A stretch of DNA of 64,000 nucleotides, from contig NZ_JACVOZ010000002.1 of assembly GCF_018882125.1 (NCBI RefSeq), forward strand, positions 186,001 through 250,000. The letters are read 5' to 3'. Positions 28,544 through 40,035 of this stretch are shown one piece after another. The notes below the pieces were generated by a model. It ran no database searches. It saw only the letters and a list, made by a program, of their open reading frames with translations, and had not been told where the DNA came from. The position numbers and the translations under genes were made by a program. Within the stretch, counting starts at the first letter, position 1. Every line of letters begins with the position of its first letter. This DNA comes from Polynucleobacter sp. AP-Melu-500A-A1. Its GTDB lineage: Bacteria > Pseudomonadota > Gammaproteobacteria > Burkholderiales > Burkholderiaceae.

Positions 28544-29776
28544 ATGAGCAATTCCACCATCAAACCAGCCCTCTCGATGAGACAAGTCCTCATCTTTGGA
28601 GGCCTCATGGTGACGCTCTCCATGGGTATTCGCCATGGATTTGGCTTATTTAACCTCCCCATTACTTTAGATAATGGATGGGGTCGAGAAACCTTTGCTT
28701 TCACCATTGCTTTGCAAAATCTCATTTGGGGTGCGGTCCAGCCAGTAACAGGAGCTCTAGCCGATCGCTTTGGCGCATTCAAAATTATGCTTGCTGGTGG
28801 GCTTCTATATGCCCTTGGATTGGCAGGGATGGCCTTATCAAACGATGTACTCAATTTCACGCTAGCAGGCGGCTTACTCATTGGACTTGCCCAAACCGCT
28901 ACCACCTACAGCATGGTGTATGGAATTCTGGGGCGCAATGTTCCCGCAGATAAACGAGTTTGGGCGATGGGAATTGCAGCTGCTGCAGGCTCATTTGGTC
29001 AATTCTTGATGATTCCAGTCGAACAAGGTTTATTAAGCGCCTTTGGTGCACAAGATGCACTGCTACTTTTGGGATTAATGGCTAGCCTCATGATCCCCAC
29101 GGCATTTATGTTGCGTGAAAGGAATTTTGCTCATCACCATCAGTTGGGCGATCAGACAATCATGGAAGCATTAAAAGAAGCAATGCGAAACCCCAGCTTT
29201 CGCTTATTGACCTTGGGATATTTTGTTTGTGGCTTTCAGGTAGTGTTCATTGCCGTTCATCTAGCCCCCTACCTTAAAGACCAATCAAGCCTATTCCCAG
29301 CTGTAGGTGCACCCGTAGTAGCAACAACAGCTTTAGCATTAATTGGTCTGTTTAATATATTTGGAACCTATTGCGCGGGAATATTTGGGCAACGCTTTCC
29401 CAAGCGTTATTTGCTCTCTGGAATCTACATAGGACGCTCTATTGCTATAGCCGGCTTTTTGTTAATACCACTCTCGCCATGGAGTACTTATCTATTTGCT
29501 TCAATCATGGGATTTTTGTGGTTATCGACAATCCCTCTCACCAACGGTATCGTGGCACAGATTTTTGGCGTGAAATATTTAACGATGTTATCGGGCCTTG
29601 TGTTCTTCTCACATCAACTCGGTAGTTTCTGTGGTGCATTTTTTGGTGGATATCTCTTTGACCGCACCGGCTCTTATCTTATTGTTTGGGAAATTGCTAT
29701 TGTCCTGGGAGTTTTTGCTTTCTTAGTAAATTTACCAGTCAAAGAACGGGCGTTGGTTAGAACCGTCAATGCCTAA
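28544..29776 (+). CDS. MFS transporter (monocarboxylate-type)
   Basis: 410 residues, twelve predicted helices. The N-terminal helix is QVLIFGGLMVTLSMGIRHGFGLF, and the loop 2-3 motif is GALADRFGAFK. It resembles the group of MFS carriers close to oxalate/formate and aromatic or short monocarboxylate transporters; the substrate cannot be read from the sequence. It starts 171 bp from the divergent parE. Its stop codon overlaps the start of a 53-codon membrane ORF, which may be an accessory subunit. Confidence 0.85.
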   Translation: MSNSTIKPALSMRQVLIFGGLMVTLSMGIRHGFGLFNLPITLDNGWGRETFAFTIALQNLIWGAVQPVTGALADRFGAFKIMLAGGLLYALGLAGMALSNDVLNFTLAGGLLIGLAQTATTYSMVYGILGRNVPADKRVWAMGIAAAAGSFGQFLMIPVEQGLLSAFGAQDALLLLGLMASLMIPTAFMLRERNFAHHHQLGDQTIMEALKEAMRNPSFRLLTLGYFVCGFQVVFIAVHLAPYLKDQSSLFPAVGAPVVATTALALIGLFNIFGTYCAGIFGQRFPKRYLLSGIYIGRSIAIAGFLLIPLSPWSTYLFASIMGFLWLSTIPLTNGIVAQIFGVKYLTMLSGLVFFSHQLGSFCGAFFGGYLFDRTGSYLIVWEIAIVLGVFAFLVNLPVKERALVRTVNA

Positions 29777-29930
29777 GTACAATTCCCCTCAGAGGAGAAA
29801 AAGGTATCTCTCCCCTTGGTTTTTATACCCCTGTATTGGAGTAGTTTTATTTTTAGTTTTTTCCTCCTACTTTGCACCTGACATGATGATCGCCATTACG
29901 AATCAAGTTTGGGCACTTTGTGGGTGGTAA
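29769..29930 (+). CDS. Small single-span membrane protein coupled to the MFS transporter
   Basis: 53 residues beginning MPKYNSPQRRKRYLSPWFLYP. A very basic N-terminus (RRKR) is followed by one hydrophobic helix of about 20 residues (CIGVVLFLVFSSYF), then a short periplasmic tail ending ALCGW. The ATG lies inside the last codons of the transporter gene, an eight-base overlap that suggests translational coupling. Small one-helix partners downstream of MFS genes are annotated in many proteobacteria as MFS transporter small subunits; identity with that family is inference. Too short to stand out by length alone. Confidence 0.5.
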   Translation: MPKYNSPQRRKRYLSPWFLYPCIGVVLFLVFSSYFAPDMMIAITNQVWALCGW

Positions 29931-29972
29931 TAAGCTTAGCATTTGCTAGCATACTTTTAACTTTTTATCATT

Positions 29973-30047
29973 CTCGCCGTAGCACAATGGATAGTGCACA
30001 TGCCTCCTAAGCGTGGGATACAGGTTCGATTCCTGTCGGCGGGACCA
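29973..30047 (+). tRNA. tRNA-Arg (CCT)
   Basis: 75 bases including encoded CCA. The acceptor stem CTCGCCG (29973-29979) pairs with CGGCGGG with one G-T wobble. D arm is GCAC/GTGC. Anticodon stem CATGC/GCGTG has loop CTCCTAA, giving anticodon CCT. T arm is ACAGG-TTCGATT-CCTGT. It decodes the rare AGG codon. Confidence 0.95.
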
Positions 30048-30061
30048 GAAAATAATAAAAC

Positions 30062-30084
30062 TTATCCACAGGCCTTGTGGATAA
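30062..30084. promoter_or_regulatory. Inverted pair of consensus DnaA-box words
   Basis: TTATCCACA (30062-30070) and its exact reverse complement TGTGGATAA (30076-30084) are separated by GGCCT. Each arm is the strict E. coli DnaA box. The pair starts 15 bases after tRNA-Arg. It could also fold as a 9-bp hairpin and serve as the 3' end signal of the tRNA transcript, although no T run follows directly. No other origin feature is seen nearby. The stretch from 30085 to 30259 otherwise shows only AT-rich leader sequence for the next gene. Confidence 0.5.
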
Positions 30085-30259
30085 ATCGATAAAAGTTTTC
30101 GTAAGTCGTAGATTTATATAGAGCAAGCTAGCATGCTCAATTGTTAAGCATTTATGACAACCCCATAGGAAATGGTTTAAATTGTGCATAACAACAAACC
30201 CTAAATATCACCTCATGTAAAAATGTGATAGGGATCTATAAAAAATGGAGATGTGATAT

Positions 30260-31282
30260 ATGGCAAGTAACTTAAAAAAGATTGTGCATCTAGGCGCTGC
30301 ATTAGCGAGTATCTCAGCGTTAATAACATTCTCTTTTCCTTCCTACGCACAAAGTAATTATCCAAATAAGCCGATTCGCTTTGTGGTGCCATTTCCAGCA
30401 GGCGGGGCAACTGACAACGTAGCAAGACCTTTACAAAATGAATTACTTACCACTAACAAATGGAATGTGATTATTGATAACAAGCCAGGTGCCGGAGGAA
30501 ATATCGGCGCAGAAATTGTCGCCAAGTCTGCTCCTGATGGTTACACCTGGTTAATGGCTTCTGTTGGTACGCACGGAATCAATCAACCACTCTATACCCA
30601 AGGTGGCGGCAAAATGCCTTTTGATCCAATCAAAGACTTTACGCCGATTACCTTAGTAGCTGAATTACCAAACGTATTGGTTCTTAATCCTGAATTTGCC
30701 AGCAAAAACAATATCAACTCTGTCAATGACTTAATTGCCTATGCCAAGAAGAATCCCGGTAAAGTGAATATGGCCTCAAGTGGTAATGGAACCTCTATTC
30801 ATATGGCTGGCGAGCTTTTCAAGTCGATGACAAAAACCTATATGGTGCACCTACCCTACAAAGGTAGCCCACCCGCTGTAACCGATTTAATGGCTGGCAA
30901 CGTGGATATCATGTTTGATAATCTACCTTCTTCCATTAATTACATTCGCGCTGGACGTTTAAAGGCGCTAGCTGTAACCAGTGCAAAGCGTTCACCTGCT
31001 TTTCCGGATTTACCAACCATTGCCGAAGCTGCAAATTTACCGGGCTATGAAGCAACCTCATGGTTTGGTATTGTTGGCCCAGCAAATATGCCTGCTGATA
31101 TTTTGGCTAAAGACAGCACCGAATTAATGGCTGCTATCAATAGCGCATCAGTCAAAGAAAAATATCTTGCAATGGGAGCGCAGCCCGTTGGTAACACTCC
31201 TACACAATTTGCAAGTTTTATTAAAGCTGAAATAGCAAAATGGACTAAGGTAGTTAAAGACTCCGGCGCAAAGGTTGACTAA
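30260..31282 (+). CDS. Tripartite tricarboxylate transporter substrate-binding protein (Bug family), orphan
   Basis: 340 residues. Signal peptide with cleavage after SYAQ, then the Bug signature [25 protein letters not shown] and [35 protein letters not shown] and [19 protein letters not shown] are also characteristic. Periplasmic solute-binding proteins of this family bind carboxylates, including TCA intermediates and nicotinate. No TctA/TctB membrane genes are adjacent, which is common because Bug genes are greatly expanded in Burkholderiales. Followed by a strong terminator. Confidence 0.93.
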   Translation: MASNLKKIVHLGAALASISALITFSFPSYAQSNYPNKPIRFVVPFPAGGATDNVARPLQNELLTTNKWNVIIDNKPGAGGNIGAEIVAKSAPDGYTWLMASVGTHGINQPLYTQGGGKMPFDPIKDFTPITLVAELPNVLVLNPEFASKNNINSVNDLIAYAKKNPGKVNMASSGNGTSIHMAGELFKSMTKTYMVHLPYKGSPPAVTDLMAGNVDIMFDNLPSSINYIRAGRLKALAVTSAKRSPAFPDLPTIAEAANLPGYEATSWFGIVGPANMPADILAKDSTELMAAINSASVKEKYLAMGAQPVGNTPTQFASFIKAEIAKWTKVVKDSGAKVD

Positions 31283-31312
31283 CAAAGAACACAATACTAT
31301 GTAGTGATATGC

Positions 31313-31341
31313 AAAAAGAGGAGCGCTGCTCCTCTTTTTTT
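31313..31341. terminator. Bidirectional rho-independent terminator
   Basis: AAAAAGAGGAGC (31313-31324), loop GCT, then GCTCCTCTTTTTTT. A 12-bp stem with A and T tails on either side serves both the Bug gene (plus strand) and the convergent TPP-enzyme gene (minus strand). Confidence 0.92.
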
Positions 31342-31362
31342 ATCCCTCAACGTTATCTATTA

Positions 31363-33021
31363 CTACTTAGCTAATTTTGATAAAAGCTTTGTGGGCGTAA
31401 TAACCTCTGGATCTAAAACCAATTCAATCAAAGCGCCCTTATTGCTAGCTAAAGCCTTTTCAAAGACCGAAGCAAACTCCTCTGTCTTGCTAACGCGATA
31501 ACCTGGAATACCAAAGCTCTCTGCAAACTTTACGAAATCTGGATTAGTTAGGCCAGTTCCCATTACGCGTTTAGTAAATTCGCGTTCTTGATGCATTCGT
31601 ATGGTCCCCAACATGCTGTTATTTACCACCAAAATAATGGGATAAGCTTCATATCTGGCCGCCGTTGCCAACTCCTGGCAATTCATCATGAAATCGCCAT
31701 CTCCACAAACAGCGATCACCGCTCTATTTGGCTCAGCAATTTTGGCGGCGATAGCTGCTGGAAGACCATACCCCATAGAGCCATTCGTTGGTGCTAGTTG
31801 ACTTCTAAATCCACCGTAGGGATAAAAGCGATGCACCCAAGTAGCAAAATTTCCTGCGCCATTGGTAATAATGGCATCACGAGGAATAACTTGCGCTAAT
31901 GAGGCCATGATCTGTGCCAACTGCATACTTCCAGGGACGCTTACTGGTTCAGACCACGCTAAATATTCTTGATGGGCAGATTGCATCTGCTTACGATCAT
32001 AGGCAGATCCCATTTGGATATCAGCCAGGGCATCACAGAAATTTTCTGGACTGCAGTTAATAGCATACTCAGGTCGATATACACGACCCAATTCATCAGG
32101 ACTTGATAAAACATGAATGAGGATATTCTGAGACTGTGGTGGCATGAGAACCGTGTATCCAGCAGTAGTCATTTCGCCTAAACGTTCACCAATGACTAAT
32201 AAGACATCAGCTTCTTGTATGCGCTTAACTAGGGCTGGATTAGCCGCAATCCCAAGATCGCCCGCGTAACAGTTGTCCCGATTATCAATGAGATCTTGTG
32301 AGCGAAAGCTGGTGGCCACTGGCACGCCTTCTCGATTGGCCCATGCCTTGAGACTATCGCAGGCCGCAGAATTCCAATTACCGCCACCAGCCAAAATGAT
32401 GGGATTTTTTGCATTGGCAAATGCAGTCATGGCGCTTGCAAAGATCTGACGATCTAAACCAGGTTGAACAATATGGGCTGCTGCTGTTGGCTTTTCTTCA
32501 TCTTGAAGATATAGGACATCCTCAGGCAAAGCCAAAACCACGGGTCCTTTACGGCCCGATTGGGCTATGTGGAAAGCATGCGATACAAATTCATCAATCC
32601 GGTCTACCCGATCAATACTGCCAACCCACTTTGCACATTCAGAATACATGCGACGGTAATCGATCTCCTGAAAAGCTTCGCGCTCCACCATGTCGGTACC
32701 TACTTGACCAATTAATAAGACCATTGGAGTCGAATCTTGATAGGCTGTATGAATGCCGATCATTGCATTAGAGGCACCGGGCCCTCGCGTCACCATAACA
32801 ACTCCAGGCTTACCGGTTAACTTGGCGTAAGCCTCCGCCATATAGGCAGCGCCGCCCTCTTGGCGGCAGGTAATAAATTGAAAATTGCCTTGGTCTACTA
32901 AGCCATCTAGCAGCGGCAAAAAACTCTCGCCAGGGACGCCAAAGGCAATATCCACACCCTGTCTGACAAGTGCGTTTGCCAATATTTGGCCGCCATGCAT
33001 GATTTTTTTGGTTGACCCCAT
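31363..33021 (-). CDS. Thiamine pyrophosphate-dependent enzyme, acetolactate synthase large-subunit-like
   Basis: 552 residues with the three-domain architecture of the IlvB/oxalyl-CoA decarboxylase superfamily. The N-terminal pyrimidine-binding domain has the catalytic glutamate in FGVPGESFLPLLDGL. A central domain follows, then the TPP diphosphate motif GDGDFMMNCQELATA...NN. No adjacent small regulatory subunit (ilvH) exists, so a true biosynthetic acetolactate synthase is less likely. Many such paralogues are labelled simply TPP-binding protein. Divergent from a Nudix gene thought to act on thiamine derivatives. Confidence 0.85.
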   Translation of the reverse strand: MGSTKKIMHGGQILANALVRQGVDIAFGVPGESFLPLLDGLVDQGNFQFITCRQEGGAAYMAEAYAKLTGKPGVVMVTRGPGASNAMIGIHTAYQDSTPMVLLIGQVGTDMVEREAFQEIDYRRMYSECAKWVGSIDRVDRIDEFVSHAFHIAQSGRKGPVVLALPEDVLYLQDEEKPTAAAHIVQPGLDRQIFASAMTAFANAKNPIILAGGGNWNSAACDSLKAWANREGVPVATSFRSQDLIDNRDNCYAGDLGIAANPALVKRIQEADVLLVIGERLGEMTTAGYTVLMPPQSQNILIHVLSSPDELGRVYRPEYAINCSPENFCDALADIQMGSAYDRKQMQSAHQEYLAWSEPVSVPGSMQLAQIMASLAQVIPRDAIITNGAGNFATWVHRFYPYGGFRSQLAPTNGSMGYGLPAAIAAKIAEPNRAVIAVCGDGDFMMNCQELATAARYEAYPIILVVNNSMLGTIRMHQEREFTKRVMGTGLTNPDFVKFAESFGIPGYRVSKTEEFASVFEKALASNKGALIELVLDPEVITPTKLLSKLAK

Positions 33022-33043
33022 TGTTTTCTCTTACACTTTCCTT

Positions 33044-33877
33044 ATGAATACGCTTACAACCAGCACATTAGCCGCGCTAGAGGAGATGTTGCAAAACACC
33101 GCACGCCCCGCGCCTCCAGATTTTTTGCCGATACAACTGATAGCTAATAATGCAGTCAGTCAAACTATTGGACATCTTAATCCCGAATTTATTTCTTATC
33201 TCCAAGAAACCTTAGAGAATCATCCAATCGATCTTGTATCCATTGGAGCAGATCAGGTCAACATTACCCTTCGAAGACCTAAAGAATTGTCTGAAAGCCT
33301 CTACCAACTAGCGCAGAGAATGCGTTTGGGAGGCTTTATTCCCGGATGGCGTAATGAAGACTTTGCATGGCTCGATCAACACGGTCATCAATCCTTTCGT
33401 TTAGAGCGTGCAGCTTTTCGTACTTTTGGCTTTCGCAGCATGGCGACTCACATTAATGGCTTTACCAAAGCAAATAATTTATGGCTTGGCAGGCGCAGTG
33501 AAACTAAAGCTACGGATCCAGGGAAGCTAGACAATATTGCCGCTGGTGGCATTACTGCAGATGAAACGCCTTGGGTCAGTGCAAAACGTGAATTATGGGA
33601 AGAAGCTGGGGTGCCTGCAAAGCTTGCAGATGAAATTGAACCGGTGGGAAGAATTCATATGCGCCGACCCATACCTGGGCGAGGGTTTCATGATGAACTG
33701 CTCTTTATCTATGATTTAGAGCTAGCTGATAACTTTGTTCCCACAAATCACGATGGTGAAGTCAGTGGTTTTATTGAAATTTCCTTAGCTGAGGCGGCAG
33801 CCCGAATTTTAGCTGACGAATTTACCAGCGATGCTGCCCTTGTCACTGCTGACTTTATATTGCGCCGCACCAAATAG
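33044..33877 (+). CDS. Nudix hydrolase with DUF4743 N-domain, candidate for damaged thiamine diphosphate
   Basis: 277 residues from the ATG at 33044; the longer frame upstream runs into the divergent gene. The N-terminal half (about 1-115) fits DUF4743. The Nudix box is complete: GGITADETPWVSAKRELWEE followed by AGV, matching GX5EX7REUXEEXGU. Eukaryotic relatives with the same architecture (the Nudix part of fission yeast Tnr3, yeast YJR142W and plant homologues) hydrolyse oxidised thiamine diphosphates. The position between a TPP enzyme and the riboswitch-controlled thi operon supports that role here. Activity itself is inferred. Confidence 0.85.
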   Translation: MNTLTTSTLAALEEMLQNTARPAPPDFLPIQLIANNAVSQTIGHLNPEFISYLQETLENHPIDLVSIGADQVNITLRRPKELSESLYQLAQRMRLGGFIPGWRNEDFAWLDQHGHQSFRLERAAFRTFGFRSMATHINGFTKANNLWLGRRSETKATDPGKLDNIAAGGITADETPWVSAKRELWEEAGVPAKLADEIEPVGRIHMRRPIPGRGFHDELLFIYDLELADNFVPTNHDGEVSGFIEISLAEAAARILADEFTSDAALVTADFILRRTK

Positions 33878-33929
33878 GATTAATTGCCATTACATAAATC
33901 AGTAATTCATGGTTAAATAGTCATCAGGA

Positions 33930-36010
<2,081 letters not shown>

Positions 36011-36012
36011 GC

Positions 36013-37158
36013 ATGACGAAAAGCAGCATCTCGCATAGCAAGTTTGCCATCGTTGGAGCCGGCCTGATGGGTCGGCTACTCGCTATTACGCTTGCCAAGC
36101 GAGGTGCTCAGGTAGATCTATTTGATAAAGGTGGTCCCGATGCAAGTCATGCTGCTGCGCGCATTGCTGCAGCGATGTTGGCTCCTCTTGCAGAATCGGC
36201 CATTACCGAAGATGCGGTAGTGCGCATGGGGATTTATAGTCTGCCTCGGTGGAAATCACTGATTAAAGACCTCAGTACTCCGGTTTATTTTCAGCAAGAT
36301 GGCACCCTTATTTTGTGGCATAGACAAGATGCCAGTGAAGCGGAACGCTTTGCCGCCCACTTAGAGAAAAATTGCCTCAATAATGCAGCGCTACATGCTC
36401 CACAAACGCTAGATAATCAAGCACTGCGCAATCTTGAACCAGGAGTAGCAGATCGCTTTAATCAAGGCTTATATTTGCCCAATGAAGGTCAGCTAGATAA
36501 TCGTCAGTTGCTAGATGCGCTTGCTGTTGAGCTAGCCAATAGTTCGGTGAACTGTCATTGGCATTGTGAAACTAATCCTGAGTTAGTACGTAGTTTAGGG
36601 TCATATGATCAAGTGATTGACTGTCGTGGCGTAGGTGCACAATCAACATGGAATAAAACCAGTACAGCTTTACGTGGAGTTCGTGGTGAAGTTCTCCGTC
36701 TTTATGCCCCAGAAGTAAAGCTGCGTAGACCAACTCGCTTAATTCATCCGCGCTACCCGATTTATATCGCACCTAAAGAAAATGATATTTATGTCGTAGG
36801 CGCTACGGAAATTGAATCTGATGACTTATCTGAAATGAGTGTGCGTTCAGCGATGGAATTACTCAGTGCTGTTTATACCGTGCATAGTGGCTTTGCTGAA
36901 GCACGCATTTTAGAGATGGCAACGCAGTGTCGTCCAACCTTACAAGACAATTTACCTGCTATCCAAATTCAAAAAGATAAAGGCTTATCTGATTTGATCA
37001 TGATCAATGGTTTGTATCGCCATGGTTTTATGATTGCACCGGCAATCCTGGACTGTGCGATAGAAATTTTAGAACAGGGTGATAGCAAAACAGCTCTTGA
37101 CTTGGGGTTAAAGATCTCCAAGAAAACAATTGCTGCTGGGGCAGAAGTATGCGTGTGA
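36013..37158 (+). CDS. thiO: FAD-dependent glycine oxidase ThiO
   Basis: 381 residues of the D-amino-acid-oxidase-like family. The FAD motif is IVGAGLMGRLLAITLAKRGAQVDLFDKG (GxGxxG), with ASHAAARIAAAMLAPLAE after it and INGLYRHGFMIAPAI near the C-terminus. It oxidises glycine to the imine used by ThiG in aerobic thiazole synthesis. Two bases follow thiC, and the end overlaps thiS by ten bases. The presence of ThiO rather than ThiH implies an aerobic thiazole route. Confidence 0.93.
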   Translation: MTKSSISHSKFAIVGAGLMGRLLAITLAKRGAQVDLFDKGGPDASHAAARIAAAMLAPLAESAITEDAVVRMGIYSLPRWKSLIKDLSTPVYFQQDGTLILWHRQDASEAERFAAHLEKNCLNNAALHAPQTLDNQALRNLEPGVADRFNQGLYLPNEGQLDNRQLLDALAVELANSSVNCHWHCETNPELVRSLGSYDQVIDCRGVGAQSTWNKTSTALRGVRGEVLRLYAPEVKLRRPTRLIHPRYPIYIAPKENDIYVVGATEIESDDLSEMSVRSAMELLSAVYTVHSGFAEARILEMATQCRPTLQDNLPAIQIQKDKGLSDLIMINGLYRHGFMIAPAILDCAIEILEQGDSKTALDLGLKISKKTIAAGAEVCV

Positions 37159-37346
37159 TTGTCAATCAACTTGAATATGAATTGCCCGGGCAAAGTGTCG
37201 TGACCGATGCCCTCACGCTGATAGGTGCTAAACCTCCATATGCTGTTGCTGTAAACCTGCAATTTGTCCCCAAACACCAACATGCACAATTTTCTCTCAA
37301 TGAAAATGATCAAGTTGAAATCATTGCCCCCGTAACAGGCGGTTAA
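37149..37346 (+). CDS. thiS: Sulfur carrier protein ThiS
   Basis: 65 residues, ubiquitin-like fold. The C-terminus ends VEIIAPVTGG with the diglycine needed for adenylation and thiocarboxylate formation. NLQFVPKHQHAQFSLNENDQVEII resembles typical ThiS. The start overlaps thiO by ten bases. The activator ThiF is not in this window. Confidence 0.95.
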   Translation: MRVIVNQLEYELPGQSVVTDALTLIGAKPPYAVAVNLQFVPKHQHAQFSLNENDQVEIIAPVTGG

Positions 37347-37355
37347 TAGAGGATA

Positions 37356-38177
37356 TTGATGACAGCACCAATACCTCAAACCCTTAACGGCGCCGATCCC
37401 TTGGTGCTGTATGGTGAAATCTTTACAAGTCGCTTATTGCTAGGTACCTCGCGCTATCCCTCGCCGCATGTTTTAGAAACTGCTGTCAACCTTGCTAAGC
37501 CAGCAATGATTACTGTGAGCTTGCGCCGTCAAGGAAGCTCTACAACTGAAGCATATAGTGGATTTTGGGAATTATTAAAAAAAATGGCGGTACCGGTCCT
37601 GCCTAATACAGCTGGCTGCCATAGCCCTCAAGAGGTGATTACTACCGCACAAATGGCACGTGAAGTTTTTGAAACTGACTGGATCAAGCTTGAACTCATT
37701 GGCGATGACTACACTTTACAACCCGATACCTTGCGTTTAGTTGATACTGCGCAAACACTCATTAAAGATGGCTTTAAGGTCTTGCCATATTGCACGGAAG
37801 ATTTAATATTGTGTCAGCGTTTAGTCGACGTTGGCTGCCAAGCAGTCATGCCTTGGGCAGCTCCCATTGGCACTGGTCAAGGACCACTAAATCCTTATGC
37901 CATGAAACTCTTGCGTGACCGCCTTAAGGTACCACTCCTAGTAGATGCAGGCCTGGGCCTTCCATCACATGCTTGTAGTGTGATGGAATGGGGATTTGAT
38001 GGCGTCTTACTGAATACTGCAGTAGCTCTAGCAGATGATCCAGTTGTTATGGCAAAAGCATTTGCAATGGCCGTTGATGCAGGTCGCTCAGCGTATTTAT
38101 CTGGCGCAATGAAACCACAAGCCTCAGCACAAGCAAGTACCCCTTTAGTAGGGACGCCTTTTTGGCATCAAAGTTAA
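37356..38177 (+). CDS. thiG: Thiazole synthase ThiG
   Basis: 273 residues, TIM barrel. Motifs are [14 protein letters not shown], the Schiff-base lysine in [38 protein letters not shown], and [29 protein letters not shown]. It builds the thiazole phosphate from deoxyxylulose phosphate, the glycine imine and ThiS thiocarboxylate. Nine bases downstream of thiS. Its C-terminus has a small serine/alanine-rich tail. Confidence 0.96.
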   Translation: MMTAPIPQTLNGADPLVLYGEIFTSRLLLGTSRYPSPHVLETAVNLAKPAMITVSLRRQGSSTTEAYSGFWELLKKMAVPVLPNTAGCHSPQEVITTAQMAREVFETDWIKLELIGDDYTLQPDTLRLVDTAQTLIKDGFKVLPYCTEDLILCQRLVDVGCQAVMPWAAPIGTGQGPLNPYAMKLLRDRLKVPLLVDAGLGLPSHACSVMEWGFDGVLLNTAVALADDPVVMAKAFAMAVDAGRSAYLSGAMKPQASAQASTPLVGTPFWHQS

Positions 38178-38190
38178 TGAGAAAAATTCC

Positions 38191-39117
38191 ATGAGCCTTG
38201 TACGCGACCTTGCAGATCAGATTGTTGCGGCACATCGTGTTGATGATTTATGTCTTCCGCTTCCGCAATACAGCCTGAATTCACCACCACCCATGATTGA
38301 TAATGAGGCGGCCTCCGATCATTACGAGTTAGCTGGTGCATTAGGCGCTATTGAAATGGGCTTTATAGAAAAGGATGCCAAAATTTTGGGTAAAGCTTGG
38401 TCGCGTATGGCAGCTCAAGATGGTGGATTTAATGCCCTCAAATGGCCAAACAGACCTGAGCAGTTTGATTTATTGCCTTGGACGCGCAATATGAATCCCA
38501 ATGCTTTTGCAGAATGTCCCAAGCGCTTAGGGCTTTACGGTGTGATGCCAGATGCCGATTGGGTAAAACGCATGGTGGATGCTGAGTTACCTACAGTCCA
38601 GCTGCGCTTTAAGTCAGAAGATCACATCAAAATTAGAAAACAAATTCGGGAATCTGTAAAAGCAGTTGAAAACAGTAAAACACTCTTGTTTATTAATGAC
38701 TATTGGCAAGAAGCGATTGATGCAGGAGCTTATGGTGTGCATCTGGGTCAAGAGGATCTAGAAACAGCAGACCTAGATGCCATTAGGGATGCTGGCTTAC
38801 GATTGGGATTGAGTACCCATGGATATGCAGAAATGGCGTATGCAGATCGTTTCTGCCCCAGCTACATCGCTATGGGTGCAGTATTTACAACGAACCTTAA
38901 GAAGATGCCCACTAGCCCTCAGGGATTGGGCAGGCTATATCAATATGCCAAACTAATGAGTCACTACCCTTTGGTTGCTATTGGCGGCATTGATCAAGAC
39001 AGTATTCATGCAGTCGCTAAGAGCGGTGTAGGTTCAATTGCAGTAGTGAGAGCAATTACTCAGGCTAAAGATCCAAAGGCAGCCGTTCAACAATTGCAAA
39101 ACTTGATGCGAGCCTAA
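38191..39117 (+). CDS. thiE: Thiamine phosphate synthase ThiE with N-terminal extension
   Basis: 308 residues. The ThiE barrel begins near residue 111 (RLGLYGVMPDADWV) and carries TVQLRFK, LFINDYWQEA, GVHLGQEDL and VAIGGID. It joins HMP diphosphate with thiazole phosphate. The first 110 residues (DDLCLPLPQYSLNSPPP..., AWSRMAAQDGGFNALKWP) are not part of the canonical fold, whose proteins are about 210 residues. Longer ThiE proteins are known in Burkholderiales, but the extension has no function I recognise. The usual TP/GGI phosphate loops are conserved. Confidence 0.9.
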   Translation: MSLVRDLADQIVAAHRVDDLCLPLPQYSLNSPPPMIDNEAASDHYELAGALGAIEMGFIEKDAKILGKAWSRMAAQDGGFNALKWPNRPEQFDLLPWTRNMNPNAFAECPKRLGLYGVMPDADWVKRMVDAELPTVQLRFKSEDHIKIRKQIRESVKAVENSKTLLFINDYWQEAIDAGAYGVHLGQEDLETADLDAIRDAGLRLGLSTHGYAEMAYADRFCPSYIAMGAVFTTNLKKMPTSPQGLGRLYQYAKLMSHYPLVAIGGIDQDSIHAVAKSGVGSIAVVRAITQAKDPKAAVQQLQNLMRA

Positions 39118-39129
39118 TCAGACGAGTAT

Positions 39130-40014
39130 TTAATACTTACCCTTTTCATCGCTTAAAGCAGTTGGGTAAAAATCATGCATATGCCAAAGTGGTCCTGGGC
39201 CCTCTCCAATACTTAAGAATCGACCGGCCTCTAGGCCTGCCTCAACGAAGGCAATCCCTTTAGCAACCGCATGACTGAGGTCATGACCTTGAACTAAATA
39301 CGTTGAAATTGCAGAGGCTAAGGTGCATCCTGTGCCATGGGTATTCGCAGTATTAACGCGATAGTGCGTAAATGCTTTTGATTGAATCACCTCAAGATCA
39401 TCTTCTAAGGTGCGCCACATTAAGAAGTCTGTGATCTGAGTATGAGTAGCATCGAGATGCCCGCCTTTAATCAAAACAGCTTGTGGCCCCATATCCAGTA
39501 ACTCTTGCGCTGCTAACTGAAAATCGTCTGGACTCTTCAGATTGCGACCTAATAATAAGGCCGCCTCATCCATATTGGGAGTCACTAAGGACGCCATTGG
39601 AAATAATTCAGTAATGATGGCCTGCGCAGTATCGTCACCACCTAAACTTGCTCCAGAAGTAGCCCGCAATACCGGATCAAGCACCATTTTCTGAATGCCG
39701 TGACGACGTAAAGTTGTTGCAACTACGCGCACAATTTCAGGGCTAGCTAACATCCCAATTTTGACAATATCAGCACCTATATCAACTAAGACAGCATCAA
39801 TTTGCGCCTCAATCACATCGAGGTCAATATCTTGAATTCGTGTAACGCCCAAGGTATTTTGAGCAGTAATCGCGGTGATAACTGACATACCATACCCCCC
39901 CAATGCTGCAATGGTCTTCAGGTCAGCCTGTATTCCCGCACCGCCTCCACTGTCTGACCCAGCAATAGTCAGTACTTTAGGGATCTGCAGGGAAGTAGGA
40001 AGCGATGATTTCAT
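39130..40014 (-). CDS. thiD: Hydroxymethylpyrimidine/phosphomethylpyrimidine kinase ThiD
   Basis: 294 residues, ribokinase-like fold. The N-terminus [41 protein letters not shown] is diagnostic, together with [10 protein letters not shown] and the late [20 protein letters not shown] anion hole and catalytic Asp region (aspartate position replaced by Thr-Gly-Cys-Thr context as usual for ThiD). Convergent with thiE and therefore not under the riboswitch at 33930. Its start is about 20 bp from the divergent tRNA-Asn. Confidence 0.95.
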   Translation of the reverse strand: MKSSLPTSLQIPKVLTIAGSDSGGGAGIQADLKTIAALGGYGMSVITAITAQNTLGVTRIQDIDLDVIEAQIDAVLVDIGADIVKIGMLASPEIVRVVATTLRRHGIQKMVLDPVLRATSGASLGGDDTAQAIITELFPMASLVTPNMDEAALLLGRNLKSPDDFQLAAQELLDMGPQAVLIKGGHLDATHTQITDFLMWRTLEDDLEVIQSKAFTHYRVNTANTHGTGCTLASAISTYLVQGHDLSHAVAKGIAFVEAGLEAGRFLSIGEGPGPLWHMHDFYPTALSDEKGKY

Positions 40015-40035
40015 CTTGCTATAATATCGTCTTAT

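Noticed and set aside
30062..30084. Chromosomal origin of replication
   Set aside because: Only two DnaA boxes; no dnaA, dnaN, AT-rich unwinding element or gene-strand switch typical of an origin.
30007..30189. Minus-strand 60-codon frame ending PPTGIEPVSHA
   Set aside because: The end is the complement of tRNA-Arg; this peptide is a well-known artefact of translating tRNA genes.
32885..33043. N-terminal extension of the Nudix gene
   Set aside because: It runs through the divergent gene's 5' end and looks unlike the family; ATG 33044 is preferred.
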